The translations under genes were made by a program, and so were the position numbers. Under the pieces are notes generated by a model. The model saw only the letters and a program-made list of their open reading frames with translations, searched no databases and was not told the origin of the DNA. Positions 33,586-42,926 of a stretch of DNA of 64,000 nt are shown piece by piece (position 1 is the first letter of the stretch; every line of letters begins with the position of its first letter). The DNA comes from Paludibacteraceae bacterium (GTDB taxonomy: Bacteria > Bacteroidota > Bacteroidia > Bacteroidales > Paludibacteraceae). The stretch lies in contig JAFZLC010000057.1 in assembly GCA_017551675.1 (NCBI GenBank), positions 86,047 through 150,046 of the forward strand, read 5' to 3'.

Positions 33586-35397
33586 TTATCTATTACGGCG
33601 AAAACTATCTTTGTTGCGACGGAACTCTTTCTTTGGACGCTCGTTTTTAGCCTCCTCGCCCTTTCCTTTGCGCCACTCTCTATCTCCGCCTCTGTACTTC
33701 TTTTTATCTCTGTCACGTCTATCTTTTCTGCCGCCACGACTCATCTCCTCCTCCATTGCGTTACGACGCGATCTTCTGTCTTTGAACACCTCCATCAATT
33801 GGATTCCATCCTTCTGACGAGCAAAAGCACTCATCATGGAAGGAACAACACGCTTCTCCACATCAAAGAAGGAGTAACGTGATGTGATCTCAATATCATG
33901 GACATCTATATCATGACTATCTGTTGTCTCATTAATCAAGCCCAACACACGTTTAGGGGTGAATCCATCACGCGAACCCATGTTAATCTTCAATCGTTGA
34001 AGGGCTTCCGAGCCTTTTCTGCCCTTTCCAGAGCGTTCACCTTTCGAACGTTTCTCTTTTTCTGGAATATTCAAATCAGGCGCATTCTTGTAGTATTCCA
34101 AGAATCGGTTGAACTCTTGTGATACAAAATTAACAATCAAATCCTCGCGACTGATATCCTTCAGCTGCTCCATAATCATCGGCAGATAAGGTTGTATCTG
34201 CTCCTTATCAACACTTTCCGAAGCATTCTGAATCTTACCTATCAACGAGAACAACTGACTTTGACACACCTCCAATCCAGAAGGAACTGGTTGTTGTACA
34301 AACGTACGATTAATGGTTCTCTCTATCGTTTTTATCTTTCCCTTCTCTTTGGAGTGGATGATTGAAACCGAGATTCCTTTCTTACCAGCACGTCCCGTTC
34401 GACCACTACGATGGGTGTAATTCTCCACATCATCAGGCAAGTTATAATTGATAACATGCGTCAGATTATTCACATCCAATCCTCTGGCTGCCACATCCGT
34501 AGCCACCAAAATCTGAAGGTTCTTAATACGGAAACGTTGCATGACAGTATCACGTTGTGCCTGTGACAAATCACCATGCAATGCATCTGCATTGTAACCA
34601 TCCTGCATCAGTTTCTCTGCTACCTCCTTCGTCTCCTGACGAGTACGACAGAAGACAATCGCATAAATATCTGGATTGATGTCCACAACACGTTTCAAGC
34701 AATTGTAACGATCTTTTGCTTGTACCATGTAGTAGATATGATCCACATTTTCTGTACCCGAATTTTTACGTCCAATAGCGATTTCCACACTATTGTGCAT
34801 ATACTTCTTTGCAATGTTGGCAATCTCCTTTGGCATAGTAGCTGAAAAGAGCAACGTACGTCTCTCCTCTGGAATCTCCTGCAGAATACGTTCAATATCC
34901 TCCTGAAATCCCATGTTCAGCATCTCATCAGCCTCATCCAACACTAAATACTTGATGGCAGATAGATTTACCTTGCTCCTCTCTATCAAATCAATCAAAC
35001 GTCCCGGTGTAGCCACCAAAATTTGTGGAGGAATATCCAACTGCTTAAATTGCGTAACAATACTTTCTCCACCATAAACAGGAACGATCTTCATCCCATT
35101 TATATACTTCGAAAAGTTTTTCAAATCATTTGAGATCTGAATACACAATTCTCTTGTTGGTGATAGAACAAGAGCTTGGATTTTTTTCACACTGCTGTCT
35201 GTTAATTGTAACAAAGGAAGACCAAATCCTGCGGTCTTTCCTGTTCCCGTTTGGGCAAGTGCGACTAAATCCTCTGTATTATCTCCTAACAGAAACGGAG
35301 TCACTTTCTCTTGTATCGGCATAGGTTCCACAAAACCTAAATCTTCAATGCCGTGAAGGATCTCTTCGCTAAGCCCTAATTCCTTAAATGTACTCAT
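33586..35397 (-). CDS. DEAD-box RNA helicase with DbpA-type RNA-binding domain (DeaD/CsdA type)
   Basis: A 603-residue ATP-dependent RNA helicase, probably for ribosome assembly or cold-stress RNA unwinding. It has the Q motif ('FVEPMPIQEKVTPFLL'), AQTGTGKT, 'PTRELCIQ', 'TPGRLIDL', DEAD ('VLDEADEMLNMGF'), SATMP, 'VATDVAARGLDV' and 'HRSGRTGRAG'. The region 'LKINMGSRDGFTPKRVLGLI' to 'VVPSMMSAFARQKDG' is the DbpA RRM-like domain. The C-terminal ~70 residues are a highly basic Arg/Lys/Gly-rich tail. A TACCTTTG -7 element at 35434-35427 (minus) would give a ~25-base leader. Confidence 0.95.
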   Translation of the reverse strand: MSTFKELGLSEEILHGIEDLGFVEPMPIQEKVTPFLLGDNTEDLVALAQTGTGKTAGFGLPLLQLTDSSVKKIQALVLSPTRELCIQISNDLKNFSKYINGMKIVPVYGGESIVTQFKQLDIPPQILVATPGRLIDLIERSKVNLSAIKYLVLDEADEMLNMGFQEDIERILQEIPEERRTLLFSATMPKEIANIAKKYMHNSVEIAIGRKNSGTENVDHIYYMVQAKDRYNCLKRVVDINPDIYAIVFCRTRQETKEVAEKLMQDGYNADALHGDLSQAQRDTVMQRFRIKNLQILVATDVAARGLDVNNLTHVINYNLPDDVENYTHRSGRTGRAGKKGISVSIIHSKEKGKIKTIERTINRTFVQQPVPSGLEVCQSQLFSLIGKIQNASESVDKEQIQPYLPMIMEQLKDISREDLIVNFVSQEFNRFLEYYKNAPDLNIPEKEKRSKGERSGKGRKGSEALQRLKINMGSRDGFTPKRVLGLINETTDSHDIDVHDIEITSRYSFFDVEKRVVPSMMSAFARQKDGIQLMEVFKDRRSRRNAMEEEMSRGGRKDRRDRDKKKYRGGDREWRKGKGEEAKNERPKKEFRRNKDSFRRNR

Positions 35398-35603
35398 ATT
35401 GTACGTATCAGTTTAAAAATAGGGTGCAAAGGTACACCTTTTTATTGTATTTACATAAAATATTGAATAATAATTTTTTACACACGATCCAAGAATGTCG
35501 TGCAACACCTCTGTTATAACGTTTTCACAACGATTAATGCGAATTCTATAATTTCACCATTTTAAACAAATAAATTATAAATGATACCATCTTTTGTTTA
35601 TAC

Positions 35604-35624
35604 AGTGAATGTATAGAACCCTAC
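35604..35624 (-). repeat. Dispersed hairpin element, divergent copy
   Basis: The minus strand reads GTAGGGTT - CTATA - CATTCACT, matching the consensus at 16 of 21 positions. It directly abuts the stop of the lipoprotein gene at 35625. Confidence 0.35.
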
Positions 35625-36458
35625 TTAATAATATTCTATCTCCCTATTTACCAATTCTTTGATTTCACCTCCTACATAATGGCCTTGATAAATCCAATTG
35701 TTCTTTTGGTCAAACTGATATACATTCTCCTCTTTTTCAAAGGCTTCATTATTCTCACCCACTGTTTCGATTGAAGTTAAATTACCACCTCTGTCATAAG
35801 AGAGCTGTGCATGTAACATCACCGTCGTTTCATCTGGTGCAAAGACTGTAAACTCCGTCAGATTCTTTTTCTCATTGTAAACCTCCCGACGGAAATTCAC
35901 CAATTCTCTTTCTGCATTATAGATTTTCACCTCCTTTGGAAGATCTTCCTTGTTCTTCTGTACAATAGTCTTGCTTGTCAGATTCTCTTTCTTATCATAC
36001 TCCAAAGTCGTCTCAATCAGATTATCATCATTGTATTCTTTAACGGTTCTTTTAATCATAAAGTCGTCCGGATCCAAATCCAATATCTCAACAACACGAT
36101 TCTTCTCATCATAAGTGAATTTCGACACGAAGTCCAACTCTCCAAAATCACCATACATCTTTTTTTGCGTCAATTGACCCTTCTCATCATATATTTGAAT
36201 AACACGCTGTATCGTGTCCCCATCTGAATTAAACCAATATGTAGCTGTCATCTGTCCATCCTTATTAAACAGACACTTAACCGAAGATATCAGTTTCCCC
36301 TTTTGAGCAACTCCATAGACATCCTCTGCCACATATTTACGTTCCCATAGGGATTTTACATCCCCTCTGAGATTCATATCTGTTCTGTCCGACTCCTCCG
36401 ACTTACACCCCATCAATAGAAGAAGGGGCAATAATACAACGTATTTTAATCCTTTCAT
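35625..36458 (-). CDS. Hypothetical lipoprotein with YD/RHS-like repeats
   Basis: A 277-residue lipoprotein (lipobox 'LLLMGCKS'). The mature part consists of about nine ~22-residue beta-hairpin units of the pattern 'Y-[ND]-x-[KE]-x-[NR]-L-x-x-x-x', e.g. 'YDEKGQLTQKKMYG', 'YDEKNRVVEILDL', 'YDKKENLTSKTI', 'YDRGGNLTSIET'. These resemble YD/RHS or MORN-type repeats found in Bacteroidota outer-membrane lipoproteins of unknown function. It starts 3 bases after the rnr stop and is thus co-transcribed with RNase R. Confidence 0.78.
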   Translation of the reverse strand: MKGLKYVVLLPLLLLMGCKSEESDRTDMNLRGDVKSLWERKYVAEDVYGVAQKGKLISSVKCLFNKDGQMTATYWFNSDGDTIQRVIQIYDEKGQLTQKKMYGDFGELDFVSKFTYDEKNRVVEILDLDPDDFMIKRTVKEYNDDNLIETTLEYDKKENLTSKTIVQKNKEDLPKEVKIYNAERELVNFRREVYNEKKNLTEFTVFAPDETTVMLHAQLSYDRGGNLTSIETVGENNEAFEKEENVYQFDQKNNWIYQGHYVGGEIKELVNREIEYY

Positions 36459-36461
36459 TTT

Positions 36462-38663
36462 TTATAATCTTTCTATCATTTCAAAATCCATCTGTTTCTT
36501 ATCCAAATTGGTCTTCTTAATACGGACCACCACTTCATCTCCCAAACTATATGTGCGGCGATACTTCTTACCCACCAAGCAATAGTTTTTCTCATCATAT
36601 GAATAATAATCATCATCCAAATCTCGAATAGGAATCATTCCTTCACACTTGTTCTCATTCAATTCCACATAGATTCCCCACTCTTGAATTCCTGAAATAA
36701 CTCCGTTATAAGTCTGTCCCACCTTATCTTGCATAAACTCAACTTGTTTATACTTGATGGATGCACGTTCGGCATTGGCAGCCAACTGCTCCATCTCAGA
36801 ACAATGCTTGCACATATCCTCATAAACATTCTCATCCACGCTCTTACCTCCGTCTGCATAGATATCCAACAGACGGTGTGCGATCATATCTGGATATCGT
36901 CTGATAGGTGAGGTGAAATGTGTATAGAAGTCAAATGCCAAACCATAGTGACCGCAGTTATCCGTAGAGTATTCTGCCTTTGCCATGGAACGAATCGTAA
37001 TGGTCTCAATCAAATTTTGCTCTTTCTTTCCTTGTACCTGATTAAGCAACTGATTGATGGATGTGGAGACCTCCTTATCTTTTCCTGTTGTCTTTAATTT
37101 ATAACCAAACTTGGAAATAAACTGTGATAGATTATTTAACTTCTCTGGATCAGGTTGCGCATGCACACGATAGATGAATGTCTTCGCCTTCTCCTCTTTT
37201 TTCTTTTTTCCAATATGTTCTGAAACGGTTCTGTTTGCCAATAACATGAACTCCTCTATCAGTTTATTCGCATCTTGCGACTCCTTAAAGTAGACACTGA
37301 GAGGTTTTCCTTTTTCATCGATTTCGAAGCGAACCTCCGTTCGTTCAAAAGCAATGGCACCCGATTTGAATCGGCGCTCTCTCAACTTCTTTGCCAACGC
37401 ATCCAACGCCAAAATTTCATCCTTCATATCGCCCTCTTGCGTCTCGATGACACTCTGTGCCTCTTCATATGTAAATCTTCTGTTGGATTTTATAACGGTA
37501 TGAACGATCTTATATTTCAACACATTAGCATCATCGTCCATTTCAAACATCACAGAGTAACATAGTTTCTCTTCATCCGGACGAAGCGAGCACAACTGGT
37601 TAGATAATCGTTCTGGCAACATTGGGATGGTACGATCAACCAAATAGACAGACGTAGCACGTTTGTAGGCCTCCTCATTGATACTATCACCCACCTTCAC
37701 ATAGTGTGTAACATCTGCGATATGAACACCCACCTCCCAGTTACCATTGCTTAATTTTCTGACAGACAATGCATCATCAAAATCCTTTGCATCGCGAGGG
37801 TCGATGGTGAACGTTGGTATCTCACGACAGTCCAAACGTTTTTTCACCTCCTCTTCTGTAATCTCCTCTGGTATCTCGTTAGCAGCATCCTCCAAAGCGG
37901 ATGGATATGAATATGGCAATCCAAACTCTAATAGGATGGCATGCATCTCCGTCTCATTGTCGCCCGATGCACCCAACACCTCCAACACTTCACCAACAGG
38001 GTTTCTATCTCGCTTCTCCCATTCCACGATCTTAACCACTGCTTTGTCGCCATTCTTTCCACCTTTCAACTTATCTACAGGAATAAAGATGTCATTCGTA
38101 AGCAATCTGTCATCCACTTGAAGGAATGCGTAATTCTCCTTCACATCAAGTTTACCCACAAAGGTGTCATGACCACGTTGCAACACCTCCAAGACCTGTC
38201 CTTCCTGAATCTGACCCTTTCGTCCAGCAAACAGACGCACACGCACAATATCTCCCACAATGGCCCTATTCAAGTATTTATCCATGATAAAGACATCCTT
38301 CGACGGATCATCTTCCTGTACTAAGAAGATTTTACCACCCGTACGACGCTCCAGCTTACCGATAACCGAACCTGAAGTGTTGTCCAAACGGTACTTACCA
38401 TTTGCTGGTTCTTTCAGATAGTCTTGCAACACCAATGCTTCTAGGATCTGTACCAACTGACGCTTTTGAAGCATAGAGGTGACACCAATCTCATAAGCAA
38501 CCTGCTTGTAATTATATGTTTGCGATGGATTCTTTTCGAACAGTTTCACCGTGCGATCCAACATCTCCTGCTTGGTGATTCTTGCTTCAACAATTGAAGA
38601 TTTTGTCTTTTGTTTTCTTTTATGAGGAAGACTTGCCCTCGATTTTTTATTTGATTTTGCCAT
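36462..38663 (-). CDS. rnr: Ribonuclease R
   Basis: RNase R is the 3'-5' exoribonuclease that degrades structured RNA. The 733-residue protein has a basic N-terminus, a winged-helix-like segment ('YNYKQVAYEIGVTSMLQKRQLVQIL'), cold-shock domains, and the RNB catalytic domain with 'TIDPRDAKDFDDALSV', whose Asp cluster binds Mg2+. It also carries 'DRTIPMLPERLSNQLCSLRP' and 'HYGLAFDFYTHFTSPIRRYPD', and ends with an S1 domain ('GQTYNGVISGIQEWGIYVEL'). The long basic C-terminal tail of E. coli RNase R is missing. A lipoprotein gene follows in the same operon. Confidence 0.97.
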   Translation of the reverse strand: MAKSNKKSRASLPHKRKQKTKSSIVEARITKQEMLDRTVKLFEKNPSQTYNYKQVAYEIGVTSMLQKRQLVQILEALVLQDYLKEPANGKYRLDNTSGSVIGKLERRTGGKIFLVQEDDPSKDVFIMDKYLNRAIVGDIVRVRLFAGRKGQIQEGQVLEVLQRGHDTFVGKLDVKENYAFLQVDDRLLTNDIFIPVDKLKGGKNGDKAVVKIVEWEKRDRNPVGEVLEVLGASGDNETEMHAILLEFGLPYSYPSALEDAANEIPEEITEEEVKKRLDCREIPTFTIDPRDAKDFDDALSVRKLSNGNWEVGVHIADVTHYVKVGDSINEEAYKRATSVYLVDRTIPMLPERLSNQLCSLRPDEEKLCYSVMFEMDDDANVLKYKIVHTVIKSNRRFTYEEAQSVIETQEGDMKDEILALDALAKKLRERRFKSGAIAFERTEVRFEIDEKGKPLSVYFKESQDANKLIEEFMLLANRTVSEHIGKKKKEEKAKTFIYRVHAQPDPEKLNNLSQFISKFGYKLKTTGKDKEVSTSINQLLNQVQGKKEQNLIETITIRSMAKAEYSTDNCGHYGLAFDFYTHFTSPIRRYPDMIAHRLLDIYADGGKSVDENVYEDMCKHCSEMEQLAANAERASIKYKQVEFMQDKVGQTYNGVISGIQEWGIYVELNENKCEGMIPIRDLDDDYYSYDEKNYCLVGKKYRRTYSLGDEVVVRIKKTNLDKKQMDFEMIERL

Positions 38664-38684
38664 TTTTCTAATCTAATTTAAAGT

Positions 38685-38707
38685 GGTGAATTTACAAAAA
38701 ACTCACC
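38685..38707 (-). repeat. Dispersed hairpin element upstream of rnr
   Basis: The minus strand reads GGTGAGTT - TTTTGTA - AATTCACC: an 8-bp stem with one G.T pair and a 7-nt loop, 22 bases before the rnr start codon. Confidence 0.6.
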
Positions 38708-38862
38708 TTTATGTTTCTATGAGGGGAAGAACCTTCTACTCCCCTTTTTATCTCTTGTAAAAATAAGAAAATATAGCGATTCACGAAAATAAAGCAGAAG
38801 AAATCTAATCTGTTTTGTAAGATAACCAATCTTGTGTAATTTTACACATAAAAAAAGAGGTT

Positions 38863-39267
38863 ATGACACAACAAGATTTGATGCACATGACAGTGGTTCA
38901 TTATCACACGGTCAACGAGCAGATGTTAAATATAAACGGCACCCTTTTTGGGGGCACCGCTATGGGATGGATGGATAATGCCGGACATGAGCTCTCCATT
39001 GCCCTAACAGGAAAAACGATGTACACGTTTACTGTTGACAAAATAAAATTCATAAAGCCTGTTTTCCTTCATGAAACGGTGGAGGTACTTGCCCAACCGT
39101 TTGAATTAGGACCTGTGAAATTAGTCTTGCAAGTCACCATAACGGCCGACCCTAACGGACCCAACAGAAGGACTGCCATAACAGGGCTCTTCACCTTCGT
39201 GCAAGTAGACGAGCAGTACAGACCACATCGAATTCAATATCGTCAAGAGACGGAAGGAATTTGCTAA
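38863..39267 (+). CDS. Acyl-CoA thioesterase, hotdog fold (4HBT)
   Basis: A 134-residue hotdog protein of the acyl-CoA thioester hydrolase (YciA/ACOT-like) group. It has 'HYHTVNEQMLNINGTLFGGTAMGWMDNAGHELSIAL', in which the helix motif N-x-x-G-x-x-F-G-G and following Asp form the active site, and 'VDKIKFIKPVFLHETVEVLAQPFELG'. It probably hydrolyses acyl-CoA in the cytoplasm. A promoter TTG-19-TAATTTTA (38815-38844) lies upstream, divergent from rnr. Confidence 0.88.
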   Translation: MTQQDLMHMTVVHYHTVNEQMLNINGTLFGGTAMGWMDNAGHELSIALTGKTMYTFTVDKIKFIKPVFLHETVEVLAQPFELGPVKLVLQVTITADPNGPNRRTAITGLFTFVQVDEQYRPHRIQYRQETEGIC

Positions 39268-39291
39268 CAATTTTATGTGCTTATCTATAAC

Positions 39292-39323
39292 AAAAAGGGA
39301 TGCGTCAACATGACACATCCCTT
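39292..39323. terminator. Bidirectional terminator between thioesterase and transporter genes
   Basis: AAGGGATG/CATCCCTT with internal GTC/GAC pairing forms a long stem. On the minus strand it is followed by TTTTTG, on the plus strand by ATAAGTTTTATTTC. The flanking genes converge on it. Confidence 0.7.
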
Positions 39324-39347
39324 ATAAGTTTTATTTCAAGAAATTAA

Positions 39348-41006
39348 TTATTCTCCTTTAGCAGCTTTCATTTCAGCCAATTTCTTTGAATTCTCAGCAA
39401 TCTTTTCATTATCGATTGTATAGAAAATCAAAGCAATCACACCAAGTGCTGCTCCAATCAATGGAACAATAACAAAGATTGTCTTAACCGAATCTTTGAT
39501 ACCGTCCGTAATATTCACATCATTAGCGATAAAGCCGACCATAGCAAGTCCGAACAAAGGAAGTGAATTAGCTATCGCATATCCAAGCTTCTGAGCCATG
39601 GTAGCAGATGTATAGATCAAACCTGTCGCACGGCGACCCGTCTCCACCTCGGCATTATCAGCAACATCCGCATACATACTCCACATAATGAATCCTGTAG
39701 GTCCAATGATAAGCGTAAACAAACAATTTAATATAATAATTGTAGAAAGGCCACTCTTAGGGATAAATAAGAAGAGAATTGATAACAAAGCAGACAATAA
39801 GAAACAAGCAATCCAAACTTTCTTCTTGCCAAATCTAGCAACAATTGGTTTGATAAGCATCGTACCAAGAATTGTAAACAATGTTCCCAATGAGGCAAAA
39901 AGTGTATAGAACAACTCCCAATCAACATTCATTCCAAAGCAAGTTCCACTAATATTGTATTTGAAGAAACTCAAATTATCGCCAACCTGAGGTTTTGCTT
40001 TTTTACCTCTTGCAGCTATTATATGGACAGCCTTTCCATCGGGTGCAACAGACTCGAAACATCTTTCAATAGAAACATCTTCTCCATTTACTTTAATAAC
40101 ACCCACTGAAGCTGTATCAATTCTACCATTCTCCAACTTATAAATAGGCGTCTCTTTATTATCGTTAGTTTTTGAAATTTCCACAATCTTACTGCCTGGC
40201 TCTACTATCTCAATATCAGCCAAAAAATACTTTGCATAATAAGTAGCAGCAGAATTATGACATGCTGTAAACAAAATCAAAGCAATACCTGCAAGAGAAA
40301 GGCACCACCATTGGCGATTCTTTACAAGGTCATTGAGGTCATCTTTCAAACTATTGTTCTGTTCCTTAACTGGTTTTACTCGCTCTCTTGTGAAATAGAA
40401 TGTACAGAAAAGCAAAATAGCAGCTACAACACCATAAATCAATATTACGTAGAAGAAAGAACTAGGTGTGTTAGCTCCTGTCGCATCTTTCATGTATTGA
40501 GTAAACTTCATAACCATTGCGAAGCTCAACCAGAAACCGATTTGAGCACCAATGTTTCTATAAGCCGATACAGAGTCTCTCTCTTTTGGATCTTCAGAAA
40601 GAACACCCAACAATGCACCATAAGGTACGTTTACAACAGCATAAAGAATTCTAAATAAGAAGAATGAGATATAAGCATATACCAGCTTACCACCCATTGA
40701 AAAATCTGGAGTGAAGAAAGCAAAAACACCTGCAACACAGAATGGAATCATTCCATAGAGAATCCATGGACGGAATTTTCCATATTTTGTATTACATCTG
40801 TCTGATGCACCTCCAATAAAAATATCGATGACAATATCCAAATATCCAATGATCATCATCATAAATCCAGCATCACCAGGAGTTAATCCAAAGATGTCTG
40901 AATAGAACATACCAGCAATGCAGACAATACCCCAGAAGAGGTTGCACGCCAAGTCTCCTGCACCATAGGAGAGCTTTTCTAAAACTGACAATTTCTTGTT
41001 TTCCAT
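39348..41006 (-). CDS. GPH-family sugar:cation symporter with periplasmic insertion
   Basis: A 552-residue major-facilitator transporter of the glycoside-pentoside-hexuronide:cation group. It starts 'LSVLEKLSYGAGDLACNLFW' and has 'GASDRCNTKYGKFRPWILYG', the family signature after TM2, and twelve hydrophobic segments. Unusually, about 97 soluble residues (264-360, positions 39927-40217) are inserted after TM7, which places them in the periplasm. It is the last gene of the cello-oligosaccharide locus, 26 bases after the GH3 gene, so cellobiose or short cello-oligosaccharides are the likely cargo, by inference from context. Confidence 0.88.
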   Translation of the reverse strand: MENKKLSVLEKLSYGAGDLACNLFWGIVCIAGMFYSDIFGLTPGDAGFMMMIIGYLDIVIDIFIGGASDRCNTKYGKFRPWILYGMIPFCVAGVFAFFTPDFSMGGKLVYAYISFFLFRILYAVVNVPYGALLGVLSEDPKERDSVSAYRNIGAQIGFWLSFAMVMKFTQYMKDATGANTPSSFFYVILIYGVVAAILLFCTFYFTRERVKPVKEQNNSLKDDLNDLVKNRQWWCLSLAGIALILFTACHNSAATYYAKYFLADIEIVEPGSKIVEISKTNDNKETPIYKLENGRIDTASVGVIKVNGEDVSIERCFESVAPDGKAVHIIAARGKKAKPQVGDNLSFFKYNISGTCFGMNVDWELFYTLFASLGTLFTILGTMLIKPIVARFGKKKVWIACFLLSALLSILFLFIPKSGLSTIIILNCLFTLIIGPTGFIMWSMYADVADNAEVETGRRATGLIYTSATMAQKLGYAIANSLPLFGLAMVGFIANDVNITDGIKDSVKTIFVIVPLIGAALGVIALIFYTIDNEKIAENSKKLAEMKAAKGE

Positions 41007-41032
41007 TATATAAAATTTTTGATTAGACTAAG

Positions 41033-42796
41033 TTACTTTAATTCCTCACGATTCAACTTGATTGGAGATTTTCCTGAGAAAGGAATTTCTCCACACAATG
41101 CCTTGACCACAGCTCTTTGTGAGAAGGCATCTATACTATACGCATTGATCTTCAATGGACAAATCTCCTCATATACCTCCAAAACATAAGGATTAGCGAA
41201 TGAAATACCTATTCTCTTGCTTGGATCTGTCATATTAGCCGTCCATACAGCAAATGACTCCTTATCCTTCAACAAGCATGTTCCCAATGGATGGAAATAA
41301 CGATTCTCGAAACATACCAATATCTTATCATACTTGTCCAATGAATCGATTCTCCAACCCCAACTATAGAAATGAGGATTGTCCATTATATCAACATCAA
41401 AATGACGTGCTTGCAACTCCTCCTTCATCACTTGCAGTTTAGCTTCATTCAACTCTGCACCTACTTCCAGGATCAAGAGTTTCTTGCTCTTCTCTGCACT
41501 CAACGGAACATCTTGGTTCTTATCACAGATCAATGTCACTGCCTTCTCTGCGATAGTCGTTCCCGTTGTTTGTACCAACTGCTTTGCCTCTTCTGTCAAT
41601 GGGGTTGACAACTCGTTTTTCTTCTCAATCAAGCCGAAACGTTCACGCATCGCCCATACACGAGAAACAGCATCATCCAAACGTGACATCGGAATCTCTC
41701 CACGATTGATACGAGCCTCCACAGTATCCATGTATTCTATAGATGGCCATAAAACAACATCCGCACCAGCAGCGAAACATTGTACAGATACCTCCAACTC
41801 ATTCTTATAATAACCTGCACATCCACCCATGTTCAAAGCATCTGTGATAATAACGCCTTTGTAGTTGAATTTATTTTTCAGCAAGTCTATCATCAACTCC
41901 TTAGAGAGTGTAGCTGGTGGCAATTGTCCATTGATTGTCTCCGTCTGATAAGCAGGCAACTGAATATGTCCTACCATAATAGAGGCAGCACCACTATTAA
42001 TCAAACCTTTGAATAGCTTTCCGAATGAAGCATCCCACTCTTCTTTTGATAATGTATTAGCTGTCGTGACAATATGTTGGTTACGCATTGTCACACCATC
42101 ACCAGGGAAGTGTTTTACCGTAGAGATTACTCCTTGCTGATGAAGACCTTTCATCTGGCTTTTCAAGATTGGTAACGCCTTGTCTACATCATCTGAAACA
42201 GAGCGCTCTACAACCAACTCTTGTAGTGGGTTCATATTTAGATCACATACAGGATGCAACAACCAATTGAATCCTATCTCTTTTGCTTCCAATGCAATAG
42301 ATTGTCCCAAATTGTAGGCTAAAGTGGTATCACCAGCTGCACCCAAAGACATGCCCACTGGCAAGTGCGTATATTTCGAATAGGTCTCGCCTATACCACG
42401 CTCAAAGTCCTCGCACACAAGCATCGGACACTTTGCATTGTCGTTATATTCCTTCAATATAGCAGGAATCAATTGCAATACATCCTGACCTTTTGAATGC
42501 TCTCTAAAATACCAATCTGGGATAAACAAACCTCCAACAGGATATTTTTCCATGAATGTCTTGATAGAACCACCCACGGCACGATGATCTTCAAACCTTG
42601 TTTGAATCATCATTGTCTGTCCGATTTTTTCCCTTACACTCAATGACTTCCATGTGGTGTCTTGGGGAACGAACTCAAATTGTGTTTCCTTACTTTCCGA
42701 TGTTTCTCCGGTAAGCTGAGACTCCTTTTGTTTTTGTGTACATTGTGTGAACGATACAGCCACACATGCCAAAAATAGACCTTTGATAAATCTCAT
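41033..42796 (-). CDS. Glycoside hydrolase family 3 lipoprotein
   Basis: A 587-residue lipoprotein (lipobox near 'VSFTQC') with a GH3 N-terminal barrel and a C-terminal alpha/beta sandwich. 'KHFPGDG' is the NagZ-type signature; the following histidine motif, usually D-S-H, reads N-Q-H (42074-42082), so the catalytic Asp-His dyad lacks its Asp. 'GVIITDALNMGG' contains the nucleophile Asp. N-acetylglucosaminidases and glucosidase/phosphorylase-like GH3 members share this fold. The neighbours (GH5, GH94, sugar transporter) suggest cello- or mixed beta-glucan oligosaccharides, while the motif points to N-acetylhexosamines; the substrate is therefore open. It is periplasmic or outer-membrane anchored. 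Confidence 0.85.
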   Translation of the reverse strand: MRFIKGLFLACVAVSFTQCTQKQKESQLTGETSESKETQFEFVPQDTTWKSLSVREKIGQTMMIQTRFEDHRAVGGSIKTFMEKYPVGGLFIPDWYFREHSKGQDVLQLIPAILKEYNDNAKCPMLVCEDFERGIGETYSKYTHLPVGMSLGAAGDTTLAYNLGQSIALEAKEIGFNWLLHPVCDLNMNPLQELVVERSVSDDVDKALPILKSQMKGLHQQGVISTVKHFPGDGVTMRNQHIVTTANTLSKEEWDASFGKLFKGLINSGAASIMVGHIQLPAYQTETINGQLPPATLSKELMIDLLKNKFNYKGVIITDALNMGGCAGYYKNELEVSVQCFAAGADVVLWPSIEYMDTVEARINRGEIPMSRLDDAVSRVWAMRERFGLIEKKNELSTPLTEEAKQLVQTTGTTIAEKAVTLICDKNQDVPLSAEKSKKLLILEVGAELNEAKLQVMKEELQARHFDVDIMDNPHFYSWGWRIDSLDKYDKILVCFENRYFHPLGTCLLKDKESFAVWTANMTDPSKRIGISFANPYVLEVYEEICPLKINAYSIDAFSQRAVVKALCGEIPFSGKSPIKLNREELK

Positions 42797-42812
42797 ATAA
42801 AAACGAATTACG

Positions 42813-42833
42813 GTGGGTTTTCAATCAACCCAC
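42813..42833. promoter_or_regulatory. Stem-loop in the GH3 leader
   Basis: GTGGGTT and AACCCAC form a perfect 7-bp stem with a 7-nt loop, 17 bases upstream of the GH3 start codon. It could be a translational control hairpin or an operator; no T tract of note follows on the minus strand. Confidence 0.4.
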
Positions 42834-42858
42834 ATTTTATATTAACTATTGGTTAAAC

Positions 42859-42879
42859 GATGAATTTATAGAACTCATC
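42859..42879 (-). repeat. Dispersed hairpin element between GH5 and GH3
   Basis: The minus strand reads GATGAGTT - CTATA - AATTCATC. Compared with the consensus, the second stem pair changes from G-C to A-T on both sides, a compensatory substitution. Confidence 0.6.
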
Positions 42880-42882
42880 ATA

Positions 42883-42920
42883 TAAAAAAGGGAGAAGACA
42901 ATCATAGATTATCTTCTCCC
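42883..42920 (-). terminator. Terminator after the GH5 gene
   Basis: GGGAGAAGA and TCTTCTCCC form a 9-bp stem with a 13-nt loop; on the minus strand CTTTTTTATA follows. It may attenuate transcription into GH3 and the transporter. Confidence 0.8.
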
Positions 42921-42926
42921 ATTGCT

